Positions 1 through 5,931 of a DNA stretch of 8,518 bases are shown here, one piece after another. The position numbers and the translations under genes were made by a program. Source of the stretch: Ruminococcaceae bacterium UBA4958 (GTDB lineage: Bacteria > Bacillota > Clostridia > Oscillospirales > Acutalibacteraceae); assembly GCA_002397355.1 (NCBI GenBank), contig DHAI01000070.1:6459-14976 (forward strand), in the 5' to 3' direction. Numbering within the stretch: the stretch's first letter is position 1; each line of letters starts with the position of its first letter. The notes under the pieces were generated by a model that had not been told where the DNA came from, made no database searches, and saw nothing but the letters and a program-made list of their open reading frames with translations.

Positions 1-1896
1 AAACAGCAATCCGCCATGCAGGCCCAGCTTGCCGCCGCGAAACAGCAGGCGGAGGCGAAGGTCAAGGAATCCGTCGGGAAAGCCGCGCTCGAAAAATCCA
101 AAATGACACAGGCGCAGTTCGACGCGTTGAAGGAGATCGCTTCCGTCCCGTACCTCAGCGCGCTGCCGACCAACGGGGAAAAGGCGGACGCGGTGAAAAA
201 GCTCTTCGACCTGATGAAAAAGCTGCCGTCGGAGTATACTGAAAAAATGCCGTCCGTTTCCCAGTCCAACCTCGACAAGGGCGTCGGAGACGTGCGAAAA
301 TACGGCGGCTCCATCCCGTTCGGCGAGATTTGGAAAACGCTCGTCCGGCTGCTCGCGGTCTTCGGTCTGGGCGCCCTGTGCACGTTCGCCATGCAGTTCC
401 TGATGTCCGACGTGGCGCAGAAAACCGTCAACACGCTGCGGCGCGAAGTGGACGAAAAGCTTGAAAGGCTTCCGCTCCGGTACTTCGACTCGCACGCGAG
501 CGGCGACATCCTGAGCCGCATGACGAACGACATCGACACCATTTCCACGACTCTGCAGCAGAACCTGACGCAGGTCATTACCTCGCTGCTCCAGATCGTG
601 GGCTATATCTGGATGATGGTCACCATCAACGTCGTGCTGACGCTCATCGTTCTGGCGACGCTGCCGCTTTACATGGTGACGACGCTGGTCATCGCGAAAC
701 GGTCGCAGAAATACTACGCCTCGCAGCAAAAGCACCTTGGGCAGCTCAGCAGCCATGCGGAGGAGATGTTCGCGGGGCACGTCGTCGTCAAGGCGTTCGG
801 CCGCGAGAAAAAATCGGCCGGCACGTTCCGCGCGGTCAACGACGAACTTTACGGCGCCGGCTGGAAAGCGCAGTTTTTCTCCGGCATCCTGATGCCGCTG
901 ATGAACTTCATCGGGAACGTGGGGTATGTGCTCATCGCCGTAATCGGCGGGATTTTCGTCACGAAGGAGTACCTCAACCTCGGCGACATCGTGTCGTTCA
1001 TCTCCTACGCGAAATCGTTCTCGCAGCCGATCGTCATGACGGCCAACATCGCGAACGTGATCCAGTCGGCGGTGGCCTGCGCGGAGCGCGTGTTCGAGAT
1101 GCTGGACGAGAAGGAACAGATCCCGGACGCGGAGGACGCCGTCACCCTCAGGGAACCGAAAGGGAACATCCGCTTCGACCACGTCCGGTTCCGTTACCTG
1201 GAAGACGCGCCGCTGATCGAGGACATGAACCTGGACGTCCGGCAGGGCGACACCGTCGCCATCGTCGGGCCGACGGGCGCCGGCAAAACGACACTCGTCA
1301 ACCTGCTCATGCGCTTTTACGAGATCGGCGGCGGCTCGCTCACCTTCGACGGCGTCGACATCCGCAAGATGAAACGCGGCGACCTGCGGACGATGTTCGG
1401 CATGGTGCTGCAGGACACCTGGCTGTTCAACGGCACGATCCGCGAAAACATCGCCTACGGAAAGGAAAACGCGTCGGAGGAACAAATCGTGCGGGCCGCA
1501 AAGGCGGCGCACGCCGACCGCTTCATCCGCAGCCTGCCGCAGGGCTACGACACCGTGCTGAACGAGGAGGCCTCCAACATCTCGCAGGGGCAGAAGCAGC
1601 TTCTCACCATCGCGCGCGCCATCCTCGCCAATCCGGTCGTGCTGATCCTCGACGAAGCGACGAGCAACGTTGACACCCGCACGGAGGTGCTCATCCAGAA
1701 GGCGATGAGCACCCTGATGAAGGGCAGGACGAACTTCGTCATCGCGCACCGGCTTTCCACCATCCGCGACGCCCAGATGATCCTCGTGATGAACCACGGA
1801 TCCATCGTCGAAAAGGGGACGCACCGCTCGCTGCTGGAAAAGGGCGGTTTTTACGCCGAGCTTTACAACAGCCAGTTCGCGGGCAAAGAAATCTAG
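1..1896 (+). CDS. ABC exporter subunit, fused permease and ATPase (5' end outside window)
   Basis: This is a type-1 ABC exporter half-transporter, moving an unknown substrate (drug, peptide or lipid) out of the cell with ATP. The frame is open from base 1; the first ATG, at 16, is probably internal, because the first membrane helix expected for this fold is missing. Numbered from that ATG, residues 1-95 are a hydrophilic Lys/Gln/Ala-rich stretch, as found between helices 1 and 2 in many Clostridia homologues. Helices follow at about 105-130, 184-204, 205-228, 288-315 and 322-345. The ATPase domain is complete: Walker A GPTGAGKTT (418-426), Q-loop Q466, signature SQGQ (523-526), Walker B LILDE ending at catalytic E547, and H-loop H578. 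All catalytic residues are present, so this site should hydrolyse ATP. Such proteins usually work as heterodimers, and the partner is likely just upstream. It ends in TAG and is followed by a strong terminator. The family is certain; the substrate is not. Confidence 0.93.
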   Translation, partial: KQQSAMQAQLAAAKQQAEAKVKESVGKAALEKSKMTQAQFDALKEIASVPYLSALPTNGEKADAVKKLFDLMKKLPSEYTEKMPSVSQSNLDKGVGDVRKYGGSIPFGEIWKTLVRLLAVFGLGALCTFAMQFLMSDVAQKTVNTLRREVDEKLERLPLRYFDSHASGDILSRMTNDIDTISTTLQQNLTQVITSLLQIVGYIWMMVTINVVLTLIVLATLPLYMVTTLVIAKRSQKYYASQQKHLGQLSSHAEEMFAGHVVVKAFGREKKSAGTFRAVNDELYGAGWKAQFFSGILMPLMNFIGNVGYVLIAVIGGIFVTKEYLNLGDIVSFISYAKSFSQPIVMTANIANVIQSAVACAERVFEMLDEKEQIPDAEDAVTLREPKGNIRFDHVRFRYLEDAPLIEDMNLDVRQGDTVAIVGPTGAGKTTLVNLLMRFYEIGGGSLTFDGVDIRKMKRGDLRTMFGMVLQDTWLFNGTIRENIAYGKENASEEQIVRAAKAAHADRFIRSLPQGYDTVLNEEASNISQGQKQLLTIARAILANPVVLILDEATSNVDTRTEVLIQKAMSTLMKGRTNFVIAHRLSTIRDAQMILVMNHGSIVEKGTHRSLLEKGGFYAELYNSQFAGKEI

Positions 1897-1916
1897 CGGC
1901 CTTCCTGATTCATTGC

Positions 1917-1950
1917 AAAAGGGAGCGACTTTCGAGCCGCTCCCTTTTTT
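1917..1950 (+). terminator. Rho-independent terminator after the ABC exporter
   Basis: The stem GGGAGCG (1921-1927) pairs with CGCTCCC (1938-1944). An inner CT-TTCG-AG tetraloop hairpin is separated from it by one A/C mismatch. A run of six T follows at 1945-1950, and the four A at 1917-1920 can extend the stem. It lies 20 bases after the exporter stop codon. Read on the other strand it has only four T, so it acts mainly on the plus strand. Confidence 0.88.
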
Positions 1951-1996
1951 GCGCTCAGGCCGCAGGGAAACCACGTGGAAAAACTCACCCCTCAGG

Positions 1997-2026
1997 AAAA
2001 AGGCGCGCCGGCTCTTTTCCGGCCGC
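1997..2026 (-). terminator. Rho-independent terminator after the lyase
   Basis: Read on the minus strand, directly after the lyase TGA, GCCGG (2023-2019) and CCGGC (2011-2007) form a stem with a seven-base loop. The stem is extended by GCG/CGC with one bulged base, and five T follow (2001-1997). With the exporter terminator it separates two convergent genes. Confidence 0.7.
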
Positions 2027-2929
2027 TCAGCCGACCGCCAGACCGGCGGCGGCCAGATCGGCTTTCAGGGCTTCCCGCTCCGACGCCGAAAAACGTTTTG
2101 CCGGGAACGCGGCCTGCCCCACGTCGAATCCCATCAATTCCAAAGTGCATTTGGTGGAATTGATCACGCCGTTGACGCCGTACCGCAGAAGCACGTCGAT
2201 CACCCCGTCGATCCGGTATTGATATTCGCGGGCCGTATCGTAATCCCCGTCGACGAAGCTCCGATAGAGGCGGGCGAACCACGCCGGCATGATATTGTAG
2301 GTGGAGCCGATCCCCGCGTCCGCCCCCATGACCAGCCCGCACAGCAGGGTTTCGTCCGGACCGTTGATCACGTTGATGTTTCCGCCGTTCAGCTCTTTGA
2401 TCTTACGCATTTCAAAGTAATTCGTCCGGGTAAATTTCACGCCGACAACACCCGGAATTTTCATCAGACGGGCGATCAGCCGCGTGATATCCGGCGACCT
2501 CATGAGGCCGGTCGCATACACGATCATCGGCGTATCGGTGACGTCGGCAATGGCCTTGTAGTAATCCACGATCTCATCGTCCGTGTAATTGTAGAAGAAA
2601 GTCGGGGCCACCGACGAGATGGCGTCCACGCCCGCCCGGGCCGCGTGCCTCGCCAGCGCCAGCGTATCCTGGATATTCGACGCGCCGATATGGTCGATGA
2701 CCGCGCCGCGGCCCTTGATGTGCTCCATGACCGTTTCCGCCATATCCATCCGTGTTTTTGCGCTCAGCACGGGTCCTTCCCCTGTGTTGCCGCAGATATA
2801 GAAGCCGCTGACGCCGTTCACAAGCTGCATGTCCATCAGCCGGCGGACGGTTTCACACTTGATCCTTCCGCCATCGTCAAACGGCGTGACCAAAGCCGGC
2901 ATCACGCCCCGAAACCTGATATTGTCCAT
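2027..2929 (-). CDS. N-acetylneuraminate lyase / dihydrodipicolinate synthase family aldolase
   Basis: This 300-residue class I aldolase has the usual length for the NanA/DapA family. It should cleave or form a bond to pyruvate through a Schiff base in the cytoplasm. Visible motifs are the GNTGE loop (47-51), the expected catalytic Tyr138 in VYATG, the Schiff-base Lys165 in GVKFT, and GADAGIGSTYN (202-212). The last closely matches the corresponding stretch of N-acetylneuraminate lyases, so sialic acid or a related sugar acid is a more likely substrate than the DapA substrate. Where typical lyases have YNxP, this protein has YATG, so the substrate may differ. The ATG at 2929 is chosen because AAGGAG lies eight bases upstream and the homology starts there. 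A longer frame reaching 3145 adds non-homologous residues. It is divergent from an LplB-type sugar permease, consistent with uptake and catabolism. It ends in TGA and has its own terminator. Confidence 0.87.
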   Translation of the reverse strand: MDNIRFRGVMPALVTPFDDGGRIKCETVRRLMDMQLVNGVSGFYICGNTGEGPVLSAKTRMDMAETVMEHIKGRGAVIDHIGASNIQDTLALARHAARAGVDAISSVAPTFFYNYTDDEIVDYYKAIADVTDTPMIVYATGLMRSPDITRLIARLMKIPGVVGVKFTRTNYFEMRKIKELNGGNINVINGPDETLLCGLVMGADAGIGSTYNIMPAWFARLYRSFVDGDYDTAREYQYRIDGVIDVLLRYGVNGVINSTKCTLELMGFDVGQAAFPAKRFSASEREALKADLAAAGLAVG

Positions 2930-3025
2930 TCCGCACACTCCTTTATTTTCCCCGCGGACCACAAACAGATCCGCCCGGTCGCTTGAAACAAGGATAGCAC
3001 AGAACACACACAATTTCCACGTTGA

Positions 3026-3040
3026 GACCGCGAATCGGTC
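3026..3040. promoter_or_regulatory. Inverted repeat in the lyase/permease intergenic region, possible operator
   Basis: GACCG (3026-3030) and CGGTC (3036-3040) form a perfect 5-bp inverted repeat around CGAAT. It lies in the 241-base gap between the divergent lyase and permease genes, about 40 bases upstream of the permease -35 box. A weak leftward promoter for the lyase (TGGAAA at 3019-3014, 17-base spacer, TATCCT at 2996-2991) would lie just downstream of it. A shared regulator site is an inference from position; the repeat is short and could be chance. Confidence 0.25.
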
Positions 3041-3080
3041 AAAAGTGAGATTTTGTGGATGGAAAGTAAGAAATTGAAGA

Positions 3081-3109
3081 TTTACATGCCCGTCGGAGAT
3101 GCCTACAAT
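3081..3109 (+). promoter_or_regulatory. Sigma-A-type promoter of the truncated permease
   Basis: A -35 box TTTACA (3081-3086) and a -10 box TACAAT (3104-3109) are separated by exactly 17 bases. Transcription would start near 3116, about 55 bases before the permease ATG. Each box differs from consensus at one base. Confidence 0.65.
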
Positions 3110-3170
3110 GGAAAGCGACAACAAGATTTTGTGAACTATGCTCATTATCTTAATCTGGAGGATTCAAAAA

Positions 3171-3536
3171 ATGGCTGAAATATCGTTGCGGCGCTCCCCA
3201 TCCAAGACACGAGAGCGGAAAGAAAGGCGATTGTCCCGGTTTGCGCGGGATCTCAAGGTAAACCGGTATCTCTGGCTGATGATTCTTCCCGTCCTCGCCT
3301 TTTACGTAATTTTCTGCTACGTGCCGATGTACGGCGTCGTCATCGCATTCAAGGATTTTTCGCCGATGAAGGGAATCCTGGGCAGCAGCTGGGCCGGTTT
3401 GAAGTATTTCCAGGAGTTCTTTTTCCGTGTCTTCGCCTGTGCCAACTCGTCGGTAAATGTCGACAACATTATTTGCTTATTCATATCTCTATTACCATCT
3501 TTTGTCCCTGCGCTACTCTGTGCGGTGTTGCCTTAA
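3171..3536 (+). pseudogene. LplB-type carbohydrate ABC transporter permease, truncated
   Basis: This is the N-terminal part of a binding-protein-dependent sugar permease (LplB/YteP type), which would form one half of the membrane channel of an oligosaccharide or sugar-acid importer. The ATG at 3171 follows a GGAGG site. Residues 1-30 are a basic tail, and 33-60 form the first helix. The family's typical VPMYGVVIAFKDF (51-63) and the GLKYF segment (76-80) that normally precedes the second helix are present. Recognisable sequence ends near residue 84 (about base 3423); the remaining 37 codons read backwards through an insertion-sequence fragment to a TAA at 3534. The family is normally around 300 residues, so five helices and the EAA loop that contacts the ATPase are missing, and the product cannot work. 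It sits divergent from the lyase and behind a good promoter, so the locus was probably a functional uptake operon before the break. Confidence 0.8.
3419..3532 (-). mobile_element. Insertion-sequence end with the first codons of an IS5-like transposase
   Basis: Read leftwards, an ATG at 3484 opens a frame beginning MNKQIMLSTFTDELAQAKTR followed by KK. This resembles, from memory, the N-terminus of an IS5-type transposase family of Firmicutes. After the KK codons, near 3419-3423, the frame runs into the antisense of the sugar permease and the match ends. The 48 bases between the ATG and 3532 would be the outer end of the element. The sequence GGCAACACCGCACAG (3532-3518) looks like a terminal inverted repeat and abuts TTAA, a possible target-site remnant. 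Only this end is present: the rest of the transposase and the other terminal repeat are missing. The family name is a recognition by eye and needs a database comparison. Confidence 0.45.
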
Positions 3537-3813
3537 CTCTTGTCAATCTTTTTGCGGCAGTTAAAATAAATAATAAGAAAGATAGCAGTAGGTATATTAA
3601 AAGCAAATAGTAATACAAAATCTTTTAAAATAATTCCAATATTTGCTTCAAGATCAGATATTACTCTGCCACAACCAAAAACTAAAGCAAATATAAAACT
3701 TATGAGAGGTAAAATTAACCCCAACCACTTAACTTTATTTTTTGATAAAATATTTCTATTATTGAAAGTGCTACAAGAATGATAACTAAAATAATAATAT
3801 ACAATATACTCAT
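3533..3813 (-). pseudogene. Small three-helix membrane protein, frameshifted
   Basis: I do not recognise this gene. An ATG at 3813 opens a 32-codon frame (start MSILYIIILVIILVAL) that stops at TAA just after ...KLSGWG. The neighbouring frame then continues without a gap as GLILPLISFIFALVFGCG and on to a stop at 3533. Adding one G to the GGGG run at 3722-3719 would restore a single protein of about 94 residues. It would have three hydrophobic helices (about 2-24, 31-50 and 64-86) and a basic C-terminus. The second half could alternatively be read alone from a TTG at 3724, but no ribosome site supports that. Its ATG overlaps the stop of the gene upstream (ATGA), so the two were translationally coupled. 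The segment is visibly AT-rich compared with both flanks. The break may be real decay or a homopolymer sequencing error. Confidence 0.55.
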
Positions 3814-4233
3814 TTTAACCGATCACTCTCTCTATCTTTAAACAGATAATAGATTCCCTTGGAACAATTATTGGAAAGAGGCAGATTGATTTCTTCGGTT
3901 TTTCCATTATGATCTGTTATTATCCGTAACCTCCAATACATGATACGCCTTGATAACTACCGTAAGTATTGCTTAATGAAAATCCTACAGTGTCAGGTCT
4001 TCCTAAAATTTCCCAGTTGGTGTGGATATAATATTCGCAATCAGCCTTCCAATAATCGGAGCTTTAATAATAGCCACGCGCAACAATATCCCACTTAATC
4101 CGCACTTGAATCATACCATATTGTTGGAGAACTCATCGTAACCGCATTTGTCGATTGTGGTGTGATTTCATCCTTTTGCTCTTCTTTTAGCCTATAAACT
4201 CCAAATGAATTTTCCAAAAGCCGCTTTTTTCAT
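3810..4233 (-). pseudogene. Small unknown protein gene, broken by frameshifts and a stop
   Basis: I do not recognise this gene. It starts at an ATG (4233) behind GGAGG, with MKKAAFGKFIW, a basic start like a signal peptide but without the hydrophobic core. Coding potential then jumps between frames. One frame (4199-4095) includes DEITPQSTNAVTMSSPTIWY. A second (about 4120-3920) contains VRIKWDIVARGYY, an in-frame TAA, then SSDYWKADCEYY and NWEILGRPDTVGFSLSNTYG. A third (to 3810) reads RIITDHNGKTEEINLPLSNN and ends at TGA inside the ATGA shared with the next gene. Joined, this gives about 140 residues, rich in aromatic and polar residues in alternating beta-like patterns, suggesting a small exported or surface protein. 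At least three frame changes plus one nonsense codon are needed, so either it is a pseudogene or this stretch has poor sequence quality. A good promoter lies upstream at 4267-4295. Confidence 0.5.
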
Positions 4234-4266
4234 CGTAACGCCTCCGTTTCAAAGTCCACTGTCTCT

Positions 4267-4295
4267 GTTATAGGTGTTTCGCTCCGGCAAGTCAA
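4267..4295 (-). promoter_or_regulatory. Sigma-A-type promoter of the decayed two-gene cassette
   Basis: On the minus strand TTGACT (4295-4290) and TATAAC (4272-4267) are separated by exactly 17 bases. Transcription would start near 4260, giving a short leader with GGAGG before the ATG at 4233. Its position directly ahead of that site supports the pair of small genes having been real and expressed. Confidence 0.7.
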
Positions 4296-4411
4296 CGGAA
4301 TCAGGGATTTCCGGCACTCGACCGTCAAGCCACCCGGCGTTTTCCCCCGCTTGCCTGCCGATCGCGCGCATGTCCCGGCCTGAGGGCAAGCCGGAAAGAA
4401 AAACAAGGCAC

Positions 4412-4456
4412 AAAAAAGGAGCAGGCTGAATCCACTCGAGGAACTCAGCCGGCTCC
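4412..4456 (-). terminator. Rho-independent terminator facing left, with no visible gene
   Basis: Read on the minus strand, GGAGC (4456-4452) plus GGCTGA (4450-4445) pair with TCAGCC (4429-4424) plus GCTCC (4422-4418). There is one mismatch between the two blocks, a 15-base loop, and six T (4417-4412). On the plus strand there is no T run. No minus-strand gene is recognisable upstream of it; it may insulate the cassette promoter at 4267-4295 or be left from a lost gene. Apart from this and the two promoters, nothing recognisable lies between 4234 and 4615. Confidence 0.6.
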
Positions 4457-4544
4457 GGAAACCAGCGACCGCGCCGAGACGTCCGTCCTCCCTTCGGCCA
4501 CAGCGGAAGCGGCGCACGGCAAAGCGATCCGCAGCCCGATCCCG

Positions 4545-4573
4545 TTGACTTTCCGCCGGCCTTCGACTACAAT
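4545..4573 (+). promoter_or_regulatory. Sigma-A-type promoter of the DUF5131 gene
   Basis: TTGACT (4545-4550) and TACAAT (4568-4573) are separated by exactly 17 bases, placing the transcript start near 4580. An ATG at 4583 would then be almost leaderless, whereas a TTG at 4631 would have a normal leader with a ribosome site. The -35 surroundings (CCGTTGACTT) match those of the leftward promoter at 4267-4295. Confidence 0.65.
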
Positions 4574-4615
4574 GAAGCCGAAATGAAGCCGACCGGTCGA
4601 AACGGAAAAGCGGCG

Positions 4616-4621
4616 AGGAGG
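4616..4621 (+). promoter_or_regulatory. Ribosome binding site that decides the DUF5131 start
   Basis: A perfect AGGAGG lies nine bases before TTG at 4631. The upstream in-frame ATG at 4583 has no such site. This favours the TTG start. Confidence 0.65.
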
Positions 4622-4630
4622 CGGAGTTCG

Positions 4631-5353
4631 TTGGCCAAATGGAATCCGTGGCACGGGTGCCACAAAATCAGCGCCGGCTGCCGGAACTGCTATGTGTACC
4701 GCATCGACGCCCGGCACCAGAAAGACAGCTCGATCGTGGGGAAAACAAGGGACTTCGACCTGCCGCTGCGGCGCGGCCGGGCCGGGGAATACAAGCTGCC
4801 CGGAGACGAGACGGTCTATACCTGCTTTTCTTCCGACTTTTTCCTGGAAGACGCGGACTGCTGGCGAGAGGAAGCGTGGCGCATGATCCGGGCAAGGCCG
4901 GATCTGCGCTTTTTTATCGTGACAAAGCGGATCCACCGCTTTCACGAGCGCCTGCCGGACGACTGGGGCGCGGGCTATGAAAACGTGTCGATCTGCTGCA
5001 CCGTCGAGAACCAGGACCGCGCGGATTTCCGGCTACCCATCTTTGAGAGCGAGCCGATCCGGCATAAAAGCATCATCTGCGAGCCGCTCCTCGGGGACGT
5101 CGATTTGGCGCCGTATCTCCCCGGCGGGATAGAGGAAGTGACCGTCGGCGGCGAATCCGGGCCGAACGCCCGCCTGTGCCGCTTCGAGTGGGTGCTGCAT
5201 GTCCGCGACCAGTGCCGGGAAGCCGGCGTGCCCTTTGCTTTCATGCAGACCGGCGCCAACTTTGAAAAGGATGGAAAAAGATATTTCATCCCCCGGAAGC
5301 TACAGCATTCCCAGGCGCGCAAAGCGGCGATCGACCTTCCGGGAGCTCGGTAG
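4631..5353 (+). CDS. DUF5131 / phage Gp37-Gp68-like three-cysteine protein
   Basis: This 240-residue protein belongs to the DUF5131 family (Pfam PF07505, formerly phage Gp37/Gp68), whose biochemical role is not established. The family hallmark is at the start: WNPWHGC followed by two more cysteines (C10, C17, C20; CX6CX2C), a three-Cys pattern likely to bind an iron-sulphur cluster or zinc. Further conserved-looking blocks are YTCFSSDFFLEDAD (residues 63-76), TKR (98-100), CEPLL (150-154) and TVGGESG (171-177). The TTG start is chosen because homologues begin just before WNPWHGC, AGGAGG is correctly spaced, and the promoter at 4545-4573 would leave almost no leader for the ATG at 4583, which adds 16 basic residues. 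The gene is complete and stands alone on the plus strand between decayed genes, consistent with arrival on a mobile element. The TcmP partner sometimes linked to this family is not in the window. No terminator is visible. Confidence 0.82.
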   Translation: MAKWNPWHGCHKISAGCRNCYVYRIDARHQKDSSIVGKTRDFDLPLRRGRAGEYKLPGDETVYTCFSSDFFLEDADCWREEAWRMIRARPDLRFFIVTKRIHRFHERLPDDWGAGYENVSICCTVENQDRADFRLPIFESEPIRHKSIICEPLLGDVDLAPYLPGGIEEVTVGGESGPNARLCRFEWVLHVRDQCREAGVPFAFMQTGANFEKDGKRYFIPRKLQHSQARKAAIDLPGAR

Positions 5354-5373
5354 CACAGCGAAACACGCCGAGC

Positions 5374-5748
5374 CTATTCCTTCACCTGCAATAAGTCGAG
5401 CGGTTTTCGCCCGACCAGCGAAATTGCGCCGCAGACGACGACCACGCAGTACCCGTCCTCGTGCGCAAGGCGGCGAAGGATTTCCATTACGCGCCGGAAG
5501 CCAGCGCTCTGGCGATCGCCACGCGCTGCTGCTCCCCGCCGGAAAGATGCGAGGGAAAACGCTTGTGCTTCTCCTCCTCGATTTCCACGGAAGCCAGCAG
5601 TCCTTTCGCGCACTTTCGCCTGCGCGGCCGGCACGCCGTTCATCTCCATGGGGTAGCAGACGTTCTCCAGAACCGTGAGCAGCGGGAACAAAAGCAGCGC
5701 CCGGACCGGCCGGCGCACCAGAGATTTCAGAGAAACATTCGGTTTCAC
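5374..5748 (-). pseudogene. Remnant of a MacB/LolD-type ABC transporter: permease start fused to ATPase pieces
   Basis: A GTG at 5748 starts a frame whose first 20 residues (MKPNVSLKSLVRRPVRALLL) look like the N-terminus of an FtsX-like ABC permease. They run directly into a stretch typical of the partner ATPase after its Q-loop: FPLLTVLENVCYPMEMNG. Near 5610 the coding frame shifts; the new frame reads GLLASVEIEEEKHKRFPSH and then the ABC signature LSGGEQQRVAIARALA (signature from 5546), ending at TAA. The first frame resumes with VMEILRRLAHEDGYCVVVV, the sequence normally after Walker B, and ends at 5374 without the H-loop THD. Walker A, Walker B and the H-loop are all absent, so no ATPase can be made. 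At least two deletions plus a permease-ATPase joining are needed to explain it. Such transporters usually export lipoproteins, peptides or antibiotics. A leftward promoter lies at 5890-5918. Confidence 0.75.
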
Positions 5749-5798
5749 TTTTTCCGCCCCCTGGGAACGGAAAAATCCGTTGTGTTTCTATATACGAA

Positions 5799-5826
5799 GT
5801 GACGCCCAAGGGTCCCAAGGCGTCAC
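5799..5826. repeat. 28-base inverted repeat upstream of the ABC remnant
   Basis: GTGACGCC (5799-5806) and GGCGTCAC (5819-5826) are perfect 8-bp inverted arms around a 12-base spacer. No T run follows on either strand, so it is not a simple terminator. It lies between a leftward promoter (5890-5918) and the remnant start (5748), where it could be an operator, an mRNA leader hairpin, or the scar of a lost element. A second small hairpin, AACGGA-AAAA-TCCGTT, lies at 5766-5781. Confidence 0.45.
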
Positions 5827-5889
5827 CGCAATATCATCATTATGAAATTGTATGGATACACTTTTGTCTAATTTTTATTCGTTATATGC

Positions 5890-5918
5890 AGTATATGCCC
5901 ATTTTTCTAATATGTTAA
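5890..5918 (-). promoter_or_regulatory. Sigma-A-type promoter facing the ABC remnant
   Basis: On the minus strand TTAACA (5918-5913) and TATACT (5895-5890) are separated by exactly 17 bases in an AT-rich stretch. A transcript starting near 5883 would have a leader of about 135 bases, including the inverted repeat at 5799-5826, before the remnant's GTG. AT-rich sequence produces such matches by chance more often, so this is moderately supported. Confidence 0.5.
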
Positions 5919-5931
5919 GTAAATCATTGGT

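Noticed and set aside
1913..2986. A 357-codon plus-strand open frame opposite the lyase
   Set aside because: It runs through the exporter terminator and is antisense to a well-supported aldolase; the translation has His/Asp/Arg-rich shadow composition and no domain.
2930..3145. Longer lyase start at 3145
   Set aside because: The additional 72 residues do not match the family and cover the intergenic promoter region. The ATG at 2929 has AAGGAG at good spacing and starts at the family N-terminus.
4583..4630. ATG at 4583 as the DUF5131 start
   Set aside because: It has no ribosome site, would sit almost at the predicted transcript start, and adds a basic stretch not expected before WNPWHGC.
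4445..4945. Minus-strand frame of 166 codons overlapping the DUF5131 gene
   Set aside because: It is the antisense shadow of the DUF5131 coding region and contains the orphan terminator at its end; no domain or ribosome site was seen.
5799..5826. The inverted repeat as one unit of a CRISPR array
   Set aside because: Only one copy is present in the window and there are no regularly spaced repeats.
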